Of a DNA stretch of 64,000 nucleotides, positions 45,932-57,694 are shown piece by piece (within the stretch, counting starts at the first letter, position 1; each line of letters opens with the position of its first letter). A program made the position numbers and the translations under genes. The notes under the pieces are model-generated. The model was not told the DNA's origin. It saw only the letters and a list, made by a program, of their open reading frames with translations, and made no database searches. Source of the DNA: Trichinella spiralis (lineage: Eukaryota > Nematoda > Enoplea > Trichinellida > Trichinellidae); contig CM012954.1 in the NCBI GenBank assembly GCA_000181795.3, forward strand, positions 1,534,014 through 1,598,013, in the 5' to 3' direction.

Positions 45932-46953
45932 ACGCGTCTTTTGTGTACACTGGTAGGCGCAGTCCGGGCTCCATTAGTACCGGAAGGTGCTTTGTCGGCT
46001 GGCACTAGTTACAAGTTTGTCCATGAGAAGCCTTTTGGGTGGCTGTGATCACAATAGGCTCTTTCCTCGTTGTTTACTCGCTGGCTCGCAAACAAGCCTG
46101 TCAAATCTATAACCTTTATGTTAGCTTTATGAGGGCCAAGGGCTGGTGACAATTTGTCGGTCCAGCTAATGTTTACTCACGTCTTTGCCAGCCCGCCGAC
46201 GGTGGTCTTGTATTAATAGAATCTGCCCCCTGCCCTTGACACTGACATCATCTTGTTTTGATATTTTTATCAAAAATATTTTTTTACATCAAATTTTGAC
46301 CACAGTGTCTGTCTGTCTGTTTGTCTGTATGTCAGCTTGCAACTAGCTTCCACTGCTATTTCGGATGTTTGCTGAGCGAACGGCAGGAAAGTGTGTGTGT
46401 AGGTGTTTATTGCAAACGTTTGATTTTTCAATCAAATCGAGAACGTCTCTCTGGATGACGTTATCAATTTACTGCTGCTTTGCTTGAAAAGGACGTGGGC
46501 GGCGGCTGTGGTGGTGGTGGTGGTGGTGGTGGAAAAATTTTTCAAAAAATAGCCAACCGATGAATATATTTTCAAAAATGAATTATTCGTTCGTCATTCT
46601 ATTGAAATTTTGTAAAAGAGAAAAAAAGAAGAGCTACACTAATTTCACCTGTCAGCTGTATATTTTTTTGTTGCTCTGCTGCCATTATTATTTCAACATG
46701 CGGTCAATTTTAAACATTCGACGACTAGCCGTGTGACGTGGAAAAAGCATTTCAATGTCTCTCGACAGCTGAATGGAATAATTTCTGCCAACTCCGCTTG
46801 TATTTATTATTAGTTTTGCAAGTGTGATGAAAAAATTCCAACTACAACAGCACATTTCTACTCTGCTGAACTTTTCGCTTGATTTCAAAGTGATCATCAG
46901 AAAATTTGCATATTGCTCCGTGAATAATTGATTGTTCAGTGGAATAATTGGTG

Positions 46954-49900
46954 ATGTTGAGCAGACGTTTGCTGACGTTTTTATTTGCAATCTGCTGCAT
47001 CGGCAATGCGGACGTTGGTTTTGCAAGTGAAAATAGCTTCTGGTACGACGTAGCAATCCGATGCAATTATTTCCTCATCTTCACCGGTGCAGTTGCTGTT
47101 GGTAAAATGAAATAACGAATATTGTCCGACAAGAATTTTTTTTATCCCCTCTCCTTCCCATTCTACCGCGTATGGACACGTAGTCAATTTCCGCTTTGCG
47201 AGGAAAATTGCGCTTTTCATCATGCTCCATCCTCTACCCACTCTGTCTAGAATGTCAGGAAATTGACCCACGGTGGCGTGCTAGTTTTCCATTTTTGACC
47301 AGCAATAAATTTTTCCACAAAACTGGACCATTTTCCTCTAATGAATAGGGAAGTGTCGACAAGCTCTGACAGTGATGCTTTACAAAGCTTTTCCAAAATG
47401 GCATATATATATATAGAGAGAGAGAGGACCTTGATGGGAGGTTGGTTAACTTTTTTTTTCTGATCTGTGAGAAATTATCACACAGAAAGGCCAACTTGAA
47501 TTGATATGGAAAAATATCTTCCCATTTTTTTCATAATTTCAAAAAAAGTAAAAAGAACAATCAACTTTTTTCAAAAAATGTGATGCCATTCAAACTTTGT
47601 ATATGAGTAGTGGATTTTTTTCTCTTGAAATCGAAGGTGACAAACAATTTGCTCCAAGGTATATGACCTTTGCTCGTTATAATTCACCAATTTTTTATAT
47701 ATTTCGTGTAACATTTAAATGACAGCCGGTCGTTTATTTATTTTTTTTCAAACGTCAAATTTACCGAACAAACTCGACTACTGTTTTGTGTTATCTTTCC
47801 CATTAGCCTAATTTGTGAAATTTCTCGACAATTGCTTACTTGACCATCTTATTTATTTATTGATGAAAAAAGGTGACGTTGCAATTATTCATTTCGACTC
47901 TATTTGGATATTTCAATTCGTCTATTTTTTCCATAATATCAAGCTGCATAAGCAAGTGTGAATAAGTTGACTTGTTCGTTAATGATAATAATAACTGCAT
48001 ATTTACTTTTACTGTTGTTAATATCTGTTAAGCTTGCGTTTTGAGATTGAGGGTCAAAAGAAGAAGAAAGAAAAAAATAGTATCTATATAATTCGGTCAC
48101 TGTCATTTGCCAGGTGACAACGAAGCCACGCGCGCTGTTTGATGAGCTCCGTTGATAAGTTGGCTTTTTTTGTTGTATGCTACCAAATTAAAGCCGTGAA
48201 GTGAAAGCCTCCGGGGGAATGGACAGTTGAGCAGCTGTCGGCCGGTGAAGGTTTTTGGTTCTTTTTTTAGCCAGACCGACAGATGCTTGCTGAAAATTAT
48301 TTCAAAAAATAATATAATGTAAAATAAAAAGACAACAACACCGACCAGCTTGTCGACCGACCAATATCTGACCCTTGTTTTAAGCAATAGCAAATGATGA
48401 AAGCACAAAAATATATACATATATATATATATCATCATCTGAAACGCGTTTTCTCCATGGTTGAGTTTTTCTTCTTCTTCCTCTACTTCTTATCATCGAG
48501 GTTCATCATTTAGGATAAGCTTGATGCTAATCCTGTTGCCAAACCAGCCGGCGTTGATACTCTGCGCAGGTGACCGGTGTTGTTAGCATTAATTTTCTCT
48601 GTCCACTTGATGAATTGTAAAAATTCAAAAATTTTTCTTCTCCACATACTTTTCACTTTTTAATATTCAAAATTGCTATTCTCCAACTGAACAAATAAAC
48701 ATGCTTGAAAAAGGGGGATTTATGTTTATTTTAAAAACAAAAACCACTTTGAATATGCTGCCCTTGTGACCTCGACTTGGTTTGCTCTTTTTTCCTCAGG
48801 TTAAATGAACCGAGCCTTGTTTGTACGCCATTTGTCATCATTGTTAGCTTCTTGCTTGGCTGCTTCACGAATTGCAATTTTTCTTCACAAATCACCTTTT
48901 CATCTTTTCGTTTGTTCATATTTATATATATATTTTTTTCATTGCCGGGCAGAAATTCAATAATTGCTGTGCACATGCAGTTGGCCGGTGATTAAGCCGG
49001 TCGGCTGGGTTTTGGGGTTCTCTTTAGCAAGCTAAGAAGGGTCCCGGAAGCCGGCCGGAAACACGTCAATTAAGACCAAAATGGCTACATTGGCCGGCTT
49101 GTTGAAAGCCACGGCCAGGTGTCTTCGGCGCCCATTACGAGCTCCTATAGTGACCGAGAAATGGTTATTATTGACCTTTTCTCACTCCCGGAGACGTTCA
49201 AAATTTTACTCATACACAAGGGACAATGTGAAATTGAAATTTTTATTTGTTTTGGGTTTTTTATTTATTTTTAGAATGTTTAATTGTTAATAATTGTATA
49301 TTTTTAAGTTTAATTTACAATCATCGAATGAATAAGATGAAATACTTTCAATTGCCCCTGCTTTTATTTAACAAACAAGAAAAGCGATAGATAAAAATTG
49401 CATTTTATTTTATCTCTGTAAACACACACTGCTGACGCATATATTTGTATTTGCTGTGTGTCTGTGTGCTGTAAAATTTCAACAATAGAACAAACACAAT
49501 TAGTAATTAGTCATCTTGAATTTCAATATATTTTTTTCTTTTGAATTAAAAATTGTTCAGTGAAATTAAAATCAAATAATTTGTTGTTAATGTTGATATT
49601 TTAGAAAGTTGCTCGACACGACCGTCACCGAAGCATTGGGTGGTCAGGCCACCACTGAGCACTTATCTACTTCGGGAAAATTGCACTGAAGATTACGCTG
49701 CCTTGTACTGCCTCAACGATGGCATTTGTTTCAGAACGAAAGTTACTGATACTTTTATATTCAGTTGCGAGTCAGTATATTATTTATTCATTTACTTAAT
49801 TAATTCATTAATTAACAAAATAATTTCAAGGTGCCAACCAGGCTGGTACGGGCAACGTTGTGAATATCAAGACACAGGTGACCGTTATTTGCCGGTACAA

Positions 49901-50282
49901 CAACGCGTCGAAGTAGCTGGTATTGCTGGCTCTGTAACGGTGTTGATTATCATTGTCATCTTTGTCTCGGTGGTATTGTACATTTATTATCGGCGTCGAA
50001 GAATCAGCGACACCATGCAAACATCGCCAGTCATTTCCTATTGCCATGCTTGTGACATGCCCATTCGGCAGTTGTGTAGCGGTATTGCATCTAGCAAAGT
50101 ATATACACATTTTTTGGAGGGGGGATATATTATTTATGTTTTCAAAAATTTCATTTTTCTTATATTTTCAGCCAAGAAGTCATGTAAAAAATGCACTTCG
50201 AACATCTGTCGACGTTGGTGATTCAGCGAATGCCAATCAGTGTGATAACCGCGAAGATGCAGCTGCACAGACTTTGGTTTAA
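46954..50282 (+). CDS. Membrane-anchored EGF-receptor ligand (LIN-3/Spitz/TGF-alpha type), about 230 aa
   Basis: Exons 46954-47101, 49605-49770, 49831-50098, 50172-50282, in phase throughout. A hydrophobic signal peptide begins MLSRRLLTFLFAICCIGNAD. The single EGF domain (residues 76-115) has six cysteines spaced as in receptor ligands: CTEDYAALYC, LNDGIC, FIFSCEC and QPGWYGQRCEY. The Gly-x-Arg-Cys turn and YCLNDG are shared with Spitz, TGF-alpha and LIN-3. The ligand is followed by about 20 juxtamembrane residues, a transmembrane segment (VTVLIIIVIFVSVVLYIYY) and a stop-transfer RRRR. Family ligands are released by cleavage near the membrane and activate the EGF receptor. The intron splits the EGF domain between Cys4 and Cys5, as in many EGF ligands. 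The link from exon 1 across 2.5 kb is inferred from phase and signal peptide. An earlier in-phase donor after residue 24 would remove the hydrophobic YFLIFTGAVAV. Confidence 0.85.
47102..49604 (+). other. Probable long first intron of the EGF ligand gene
   Basis: About 2.5 kb between the signal-peptide exon and the EGF exons, beginning GTAAAA and ending TTTTAG. It contains TA and GA microsatellites (47401-47426, 48416-48432). A 69-codon frame starts at 49081 (MATLAGLLKATARCLRRPLR) but lacks a supporting context. Regulatory elements are plausible here, as first introns of growth-factor genes often hold them. Confidence 0.45.
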
Positions 50283-51920
50283 TAACGTTCTGAAGTCAAA
50301 TTTTGCAACAACAACAACAACAAAAACCAAGCTTACGAATGAAGAATCTCTTGCAAAAAAATCGACTTGTTGATGAACATTTCGATTTTTCCATAAAACG
50401 TGTTCAAAGATTGCTCCAAGCTAAAACTAGAAGTGGAAATTTTAAATTCTTCTTCTCCGCATCGCGGCTTCTTTATCCATCATCGATTTGGCTGCAGAAT
50501 CATTTTTCTCAACCAATCCTTGCAAATTTGCTGGTATCCGTTTTCTCTTCTTGCTGACGTGTTTCTCCGTTCCCAAATAGCTTTCACGTGACATGATATT
50601 GCGAACTTGTGAACGCTGTTGAAAACAATTGGTTGGCCAAGATTTTCAGAGGGTGGATGGAAAACCAACAAACCGGCCGAAGCGATCGTTTTAATGCTAA
50701 TTTTACATTTTACCACTGCGCCGCTTAAATCGAGCTAGTCAAATGGCATTAGCAGCACAAACGACGACATGTCAAAAAATTTCTTTTTCTTCCCCTTCAT
50801 TTGTCTTCCTTTCTTTTCAGTGCATTTATTAAATTTTGAATTGAATGTATCTTTTTTCTTCTATTTTCTTTTTTGCCTCCACGCTTGAAAATTTCAATTC
50901 ATTTCGCAATTTTCGCAAATCTGAATGCTCGAATGCCAAAGTGCATTTCCATTCCGCATTTTCACTCAACGCCCGCGTGCTTATGGGTGGAAACATTTTC
51001 AAAAAAAGCGAAAATTAAACTGCATCATGTGAAAACAATCGTACATTCACTTTAATTTTTATCAATTCTTCATCGACAAGCAAAAACTATTGAAAATCAA
51101 TCAAAGGGTATTTCAAAAAATTACCGCTACGCTTTTCTGTATCATAAAGTATATTAGATATTATAAATAATTTTCAAAGGCTTTAATGAACTTTCAAAAA
51201 AAGTTTAATTTTACTGTTTTACTTCACTTTTTAATTGTTTGATTAAACATACCTTTGTATCAGTATAATATCATACTGTAATAAGTTTTAAACAAAGCAA
51301 CTGTTGCTTATTGTGTTGACTTGTTGCGTTGGTTATATTAATGACAACTTCATGTTGTTTACTTGTTCAATTCTCATACTATATTTTGATTGTTTATGTT
51401 TATTGCAGCATTTTTATTCATTCACTTTTGATTCAGTTTTAAACTTTGTATTTCTTTTGTTGTTATCTTGAAATGCTGTTCTATTCAGTCAATACAGTCA
51501 GTCAGTGATGCTATCGCTAGATTTGATTTATTTCTCATTCGTATTTCTGTTTGAAATGATTTTCTTCTTCAAGCAGCGTAGAACTGAATAGTGACACTGA
51601 AGCAAGTACAATTGACACTTTACCTTTCAATTTGACGTGGTAAAAAATTGTTTTCTCATGCAAAATTGAAAGCCCATTCTACTATAATCATCTTTATTTG
51701 CCACGCATCATTTTTTGTCTTGAAATTGATCACTTTTTTAAATTTTATTTTATATATATTTTTTAATGAAAATATTCAAAATTGAACTTTAATTTTATCG
51801 TTACTTAAAAAAATGTTTCATATGAAACCTGACTTCAGTTAAATTATTTTCTACAGTACTCTTTCATTAATTTAATTGTATTTATATTGCTTTTCCAATT
51901 CTGGTGTTTGTTTGTTTGCC
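50283..51920. other. 3' flank of the EGF gene and AT-rich spacer
   Basis: The first 400 bases are probably EGF 3' UTR and contain CAA and poly-A tracts. From about 51050 the DNA is AT-rich with TACTGTA-type motifs. I see no gene. Confidence 0.45.
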
Positions 51921-51932
51921 GTTTCAGAACAG

Positions 51933-53119
51933 ATGTCAGCTAGTACAAGTCAGAATAAGATTTCTGGTTCGGGAATAGTATGTCGGGTTGAGGAGTCGTT
52001 TGCATTTATTTCTTCCAAACGATACGGCTCCATTTACGTACCCGGCAGTGTAATGATCGTCGAAGGCGACGACAGCCACGGAGATTCGGCGATTTCTTCG
52101 AAACTTCGAGTCGACGATGTTGTCCACTTTAAAGCGATCAACCAATTCGGTCCCAAAGATTGCCAGTGGATGGCGGTTTCGTTGAAGAAGAGCGCCAAAC
52201 AAGCGTTGGCCAACAGTTCACTTCCTTCGATCATTTCCAATCAAATTGGCCTGATAGTCGACATTCATGACCGAACGATGTTCATTTACAATGAAACTTA
52301 TGGAGAAATTTATTATCCATTGGGTGCTCATTTGGCATATTTGCAAGAGCTGAAAATGGGAAGCGAGGAAGTTGTTTATGCATCTTTTATGGAAACTTTT
52401 TACAACAATCAGACTGTTTTATTTAATGCGGTACGTCAGACGGAAGTGAACGATTGTGCATACGTTGCGACGGCTGTGTGGCCTGCCAATGAGCAGATCA
52501 CTGGCGAAATGAGTAAGGTTTCATTTTTTTTATTTTCAAAAGCAGCAATTGCAGCAGTGTTTCTATGTTTTTTTTTTCTGTTTTATTCACAGATGTGATG
52601 AGTGAAATTGGTAATATTGTGAAATTGTCGTCACATTATGGCTACATTTTGTCCGAATCATTGGGTCGAGTGTTCTTTTCCATTTCCAATTGTGAAAATT
52701 ACACGTCGCCAGAGTTGACGTTGTTCGATTTGTTCGAAGTGAATGATTTGGTGCATTTCAATCCAATGAAGCAGCCAGAAATGAACGGCTGCAACTGGAG
52801 AGCGTTGAATGTGATGAAATTCAAGTTCGCGGCCGAAGAAAACCCACTGTGGGATAATGTTGTACAGGATTACCAATTTGAGAACGACCAATTTTCCATT
52901 TCCAATTCCAATGCAACAGTGCTTGTCGATGTAGAAAATTCGAAACCACCCAAAACAACAGTTGACAAAGCTTGTCAAACTGTCACACCACCAGAAATGT
53001 TCCTTTTGAAAGCGGTTACTGCTGATCCGACATTTTATATGGAATTGTATCGCAATTTTCCTCATCTTATGAAATTTATCGATAAAGCTTGTTTTCAATA
53101 TTTCTTGTGCTGGTATTGA
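51933..53119 (+). CDS. Protein with three S1-like repeats, 2 exons, 368 aa
   Basis: Exons 51933-52512 and 52593-53119, in phase. Three modules of about 80-90 residues share one layout: a start G-x-I/V-x, a central aromatic/Ile strand, and a closing D/N-x-C-x-W/Y-x-A. They are at about 12-86 (SGSGIVCRVEESFAFISSKR to DCQWMAVSL), 102-184 (SNQIGLIVDIHDRTMFIYNE to DCAYVATAVW) and 196-275 (SEIGNIVKLSSHYGYILSES to GCNWRALNV). The pattern suggests small beta-barrel S1-like or cold-shock-like folds that bind RNA or protein. The exact family is not certain. The C-terminal 90 residues are acidic, then Thr-rich (KACQTVTPPEMF), with a last helix. A GTTTCAG acceptor lies five bases before the ATG, which favours this start over the upstream in-frame one at 51876. 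Confidence 0.75.
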
Positions 53120-53852
53120 TGATCAAAACGAACAAACAATTAATTTTTTATTATAGAAATTGAATTTGATTCGTCCAGAAAAACATGTTTCAGAATTTTA
53201 TTCTCTTTTAATTATGAAAATTGACATGACAATGACTAAACTTGCAGAAATAGTTTAAATGGATGAATGAAAGGTGGTGGCTTTTGTCAATTCTGACATC
53301 TCAGCTGTTTACAGATGTAAAGTTGAAAATTTCATAATTTTGAAAATGCTCGAACAAACTTTTCAACAATTTTGAAATTCAACTCTGCTCGACAGGTATA
53401 ATTTTCAACCTTGTTTCATTTGTAATGTTTCGTTTACAACGTCAACAAAACACTGAGGTATTTATTGTTTTAATTTGTAGCTAAAAATTAATATTTATTT
53501 TCACATTGTAATCATGTTTATCATTTTGAATTTGAAATTCAAATTTAAAAAAAAAAGTGGTCTAATTATATTAGAAAATTTGAATTCAATAAGTGATGCT
53601 CAGGTTGAGTTTGAATTGGATGCGACATTTTTGACGATTCGCGCGCTTCAATCGATGCTAATAACGTTCGGTCGACACAATTCGAAGCGTGCGCTTGGAT
53701 TATTATTGATCGTAGCCGTCGATTTTCGTCCACAAAGCATTCACACATTCGAGTTGGAGTTTCGTCACAGCGCGCCGTGGTTGGCTTTCAATTGATCAGC
53801 AAACCCTCGCACAAGAAGCGTCCGATTGTCTAGACTTTTTACTGCCACCAAA
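53120..53852. other. Spacer with one unassigned frame
   Basis: A G+C-richer patch at about 53610-53790 is open on both strands. The plus frame gives TIRALQSMLITFGRHNSKRA and ends at 53795; the minus frame gives 60 codons. I cannot recognise either, and both lack splice context. Confidence 0.35.
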
Positions 53853-54339
53853 ATGGGTAAGTGATGCAAAAAGTACCTGCCATCTTTTATACGGTGTTCT
53901 GTAGAAAGAACTGGTTGCACTCTTATTTTATTTTCATTTTTATTACACGTGACAAGATGTTCAAATCGTTCAGAAATATTGACCCGTTGTTTGTTGCAAC
54001 CAGCTGCACCGGTTGCCACTTTGTTGTGCAGCATTAAATGCTTGCTTTGTTGCAATTTACTTTTAACATATTCGTTATTGAAAACAAACAGACTTATCGA
54101 CGGATTTATGAATCAATAATGGTGTTTGTTTTTGTTTTGTTGAAGGTTTATCCCAAGTGTTTCTTCGACTTATTTCTGCCATTGTCTCCAGTTTAATCAG
54201 CCTGATCTGTATACTGGTTCCGATGGCCGCTTTGTCGCAAGGAATCTGCCGTGGTTGTACGACCGTGCACAACAGCGTGATGAATTTGATCAACAACAAA
54301 CCTCGCCGTAAGCTCATGTTCAACCATTGCACTAATTAG
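53853..54339 (+). CDS. Small secreted or membrane protein, 65 aa
   Basis: Proposed exons 53853-53856 (only ATGG before GTAAGT) and 54146-54339. The joined protein starts MGLSQVFLRLISAIVSSLIS, continues LICILVPMAALSQG and ends with a short Cys-containing tail (ICRGCTTVHNSVM, NNKPRRKLMFNHCTN). The hydrophobic run with a small-residue end (AALSQG) looks like a signal peptide, leaving a 33-residue product with three cysteines and a basic RRK site. Alternatively it is a single-pass membrane protein. The four-base first exon is supported by a strong donor and by phase, but not by anything else. No family is recognised. Confidence 0.45.
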
Positions 54340-55320
54340 CATATTTACCCTCTCACCGGAAATTGCAAGTTCATTGTTTGTGAACACACTTACAGCTGGT
54401 TGTTTTCTTCCATGCATGTTTTTCTCCATTGATTTTTCCATGTTCTACCAGCATGTGTTGTAGATATTTCAGTTTAACCAGTGTTTAGCTTGGCACTAGT
54501 CAATTCTGGACCTGTTTCGTCTTCATTGATGGTGAACTAACTAGGTCTCGCGCTTGTGGTTTGCTATCATTATAATACGTGTTTACACTTCAGCATCTTT
54601 GTTTGTTGTTCGATTGCAATTGCAGCTTTTCTTATTTTTTAATTTGAATTTCTTCCAACAAGATGAATCATTTTTTGTTCATCTGTTCTTTATCATTCCC
54701 AATGACTCATATTTCATAGCCTTTTATTATTTACGAATGATAATAACAATTGATACATCACTTAGTATACTGTATTTGAAAATCAAGTGGATTAATTTAC
54801 AAGTTGTTGAATGAATTTTCTAATTTTAAAAACTTTAATTAAGAATTTTTTTTTGTTTTATTTATTATTTTTTTAATATTTGTTTTTTCACAATCATTAT
54901 AATTTAAAAATTATAGAGAAAAGTTCAGTTGTTTGCATTTTCGTGTTTTCCAACTGCAACTGCCGACAAACACTATTGGCTATTCTTTCTTTCTTTGTTG
55001 TTTTCCTGATTTTGCAGCTATAAGACAGCTGTTCACTTAAACGATACTCCTACTGTCGATACCCAGGATAAATTTTAACTCTCATATCGGCTGATTGATT
55101 TCAACTTTAAAATCAGGTGTCGCTGTTGTATTGATAAGCTTGTTTGCGGTTTTCTGTAGCAAAACGCCTGTTCATCAGGTCGCGCTTTTCTCACTGTAGT
55201 AATTCGATCGTGATCGCTGGCAAATTGGCATTCTGCTCGACTTCCAGCTCATCCATCATTCACTCTGTGGGATATTTTTATATTATTTTAAGATTGTTGC
55301 CATTTAGCTAGCTGCGCAAG
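54340..55320. other. AT-rich spacer upstream of the reticulon gene
   Basis: No coding signal that I trust. An 86-codon frame at 54554 is made of AT-rich hydrophobic codons and has no splice context. An acceptor-like CATTTAG ends 13 bases before the reticulon start codon. Confidence 0.45.
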
Positions 55321-56385
55321 ATGAGATCAAGTAAGTAATTTATGCACATGCAAACGTACAATAAGCATGTAATGTTGTGCTTTCATATCGGTTTTTCAAT
55401 TCAATTTGCAAACGCATTGTTTATGCAACAGTTTGTTTACAGCGTGTTGGCTTATGATCGATTCAGCAAATGATTGCTCTGTCGGTCATTCAGTTTATTA
55501 TAATGCTTGCTTAGTTAAGTCTCTTTGCATCTTGGAATAGTGCTTGAATTGGTTGAGTATAGATTTCTCTGAGCTTGTTTGTCATTGTGCATCATCGATT
55601 GATGAGCAAAGGAAACTGAATTGTTATTCCATCATTTAATGCATTGGTTTTTTTTGTCGTTTCAGTTCATGATATACTATGCTGGAAAGATCCTGTAGCG
55701 TCAGGCGTAATCTTTGCCATTTTATTCATAACTCTCATATCGCTTCGGTATTTTTCTGCTTTGCTAATCATCGCCTACGCTGGTTTGCTGGCGTTGGCAG
55801 CTTCTCTTGGTTTTCGATTGTACAGCTTGGTCACTGCACGGCTACACGGCAAAGAGCACGTCGATCCATTCAAGTGAGAATTTTGATTTTCCCCTCTCAT
55901 CATACTTTGCTTTTATTGTTTTTTTTCTCATTTTTTCAGACCCTATCTAGAGAATACAATTTCCTTTCCTGCAGAACGGTTGCATAGCCAAGTTGATGTG
56001 TTTGTTGATTTCATTCAAAAATTCTTGGACAATTTGAAACGACTTTTTTTGTTGGAAAAAATTTTCGAAAGTTTGAAACTATTTGTCATGCTTTGGTCGT
56101 TGACTTACGTTGGATCTTGGCTGTCACTTTCATCTTTGGCTGTTCTTGGTGAGATTTTCTTTTTTCAATAAATGTACAGCATTTATTTATTTATTTATTT
56201 ATTTATAATATTTAGCATTGATCTACGCGTTCACTGTTCCATTGTTATTGGAAAAGCACGGCAATACAATCAACAAATACAAAAATATGGTCACAGCTAA
56301 GGTTGATACAATTTTGAAGACAGTCGATGCAAAAATGCCATTTTTGCATCTAATTCATTCTGAAGAGAAGAAGAAACAACAATGA
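55321..56385 (+). CDS. Reticulon (RTN) protein, 4 exons, 198 aa
   Basis: Exons 55321-55330, 55666-55873, 55940-56148, 56216-56385, in phase. Nearly the whole protein is a reticulon homology domain. It opens with HDILCWKDPVASGVIFAILF and a first long hairpin (SLRYFSALLIIAYAGLLALA). A roughly 66-residue loop contains PYLENTISFPAERLHSQVDV. A second hairpin (LFVMLWSLTYVGSWLSLSSL, then LALIYAFTVPLLLEKH) leads to a C-terminus with Lys residues (HSEEKKKQQ) that recalls ER-retrieval signals. Reticulons insert wedge-like hairpins that curve ER tubules. This is a short isoform; the first coding exon is only ten bases, so longer isoforms with other N-termini may start upstream. The third intron is made largely of an ATTT repeat. 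Confidence 0.93.
56181..56205. repeat. (ATTT)n microsatellite in reticulon intron 3
   Basis: About six ATTT units fill much of the 67-base third intron, close to the branch-point region. Confidence 0.85.
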
Positions 56386-57694
56386 AATAAATGATCATTT
56401 GCACTTTCATCTTTTCTCATAGTCAATCTATAAAACTTTATATATCATATTTATGTAATAATTATATTTTCTTTTGCAGTTCAAGAACCTGCTTGCCAAC
56501 GGCAGTTCTTCTCCCGTAATTTCTGTTTTATTCTGTCTTCTTTTTGGTGCTTGTTTGATTTTCTCGTTTTATTTTTAAGGTTCTCTTTTTTTCTTGATAT
56601 TAATTATTTTTTCTGTCATTTTGCTGCGCAGTATATTTGCTAATTCTCTTCTTGTTTGTTTGTTCTGCCGGTACAGGCATTTTTCTCTTCACTGCGCTTC
56701 TTCTCTTTTTTTTGCTGGTTTTCAATAGTTGAGAATAGGGCGGTGTGACAGATTTTAATTTAATTTTTTTTATTTTAAATATCACTGTTTATTATTTTGC
56801 ATGTTACTGCAATGTGAATGCAGTGTAGAACAGAAGATGATGAGGTAAATATTGTCATTATGGTTTTCTCATTTAGTCGCATAATTTTGTTGCTGCTGTT
56901 CATACATAATTAAAGAAGAAGAAAAAACATACTTTTGAATAAAATTTCCATTTGTTAATTTTTATTTTTTTGATGTAGATATATGTATTTATTTATTTAT
57001 TTGGTTTTTATTTTCTCATTATAATTAGAAACAGCCGTTGAAAAATTATTGCTAACGAACGTTGAAAAATGGCTCAGCTGTGCGCAGTTGTTGTTCACGT
57101 TGTTCAGATTCACTTATCAGCTGACGAAGAAAACCGACTAAAAGTTTTATCGAAAAGTTGAAAGCAATAGCTAGAGCAGCAAGTTTGTTGTGCTATTTCG
57201 TATTTGATTTTGTTGTTCAAACGGACAAAGTTGTTTGCTTCAAAGGGAAATCCCTCCATTATTATTCACTGACATTTATAAACTTACACACACACACATA
57301 TATATATATGTATGTATATGTTTGTTTGTTCATTTATGTATTCTAATTTTTAGAGAAAAAAACAGTAGGTGAATAGCGGCTGCTTATGCAACGATGCTGT
57401 GATTTTTGCAGACGCATTGACGTAATTTGCATAAAGCATGGCATCTTTTTGGCGAGTGAGGTCTGCAAAGCTATTATTACGCAAGAAGATGAACAACAAC
57501 AACAACAACAACAATAGTAATAATGTTGATGATGACGACAATGTTAATGATGAAAAGCAGCAACAGATGAGCAAGTTCTTCTTTGCTGTACCAATAACAG
57601 CAGCAGCATCATCGAATCATATTAGTTGTGCAAGAATTTTCGGGCAACTACTACCTACCGCTGCTGGTGGTGGTTGTGGTGGTGAAGCAGAACA
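56386..57694. other. Reticulon 3' flank and spacer
   Basis: An AATAAA overlaps the end of the reticulon coding region (56386-56391); the true poly(A) site is probably further on. Pyrimidine-rich DNA follows. A 97-codon frame from 57438 (MASFWRVRSAKLLLRKKM, then an Asn run) depends on CAA repeats and is more likely 5' UTR of the next gene. Confidence 0.4.
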
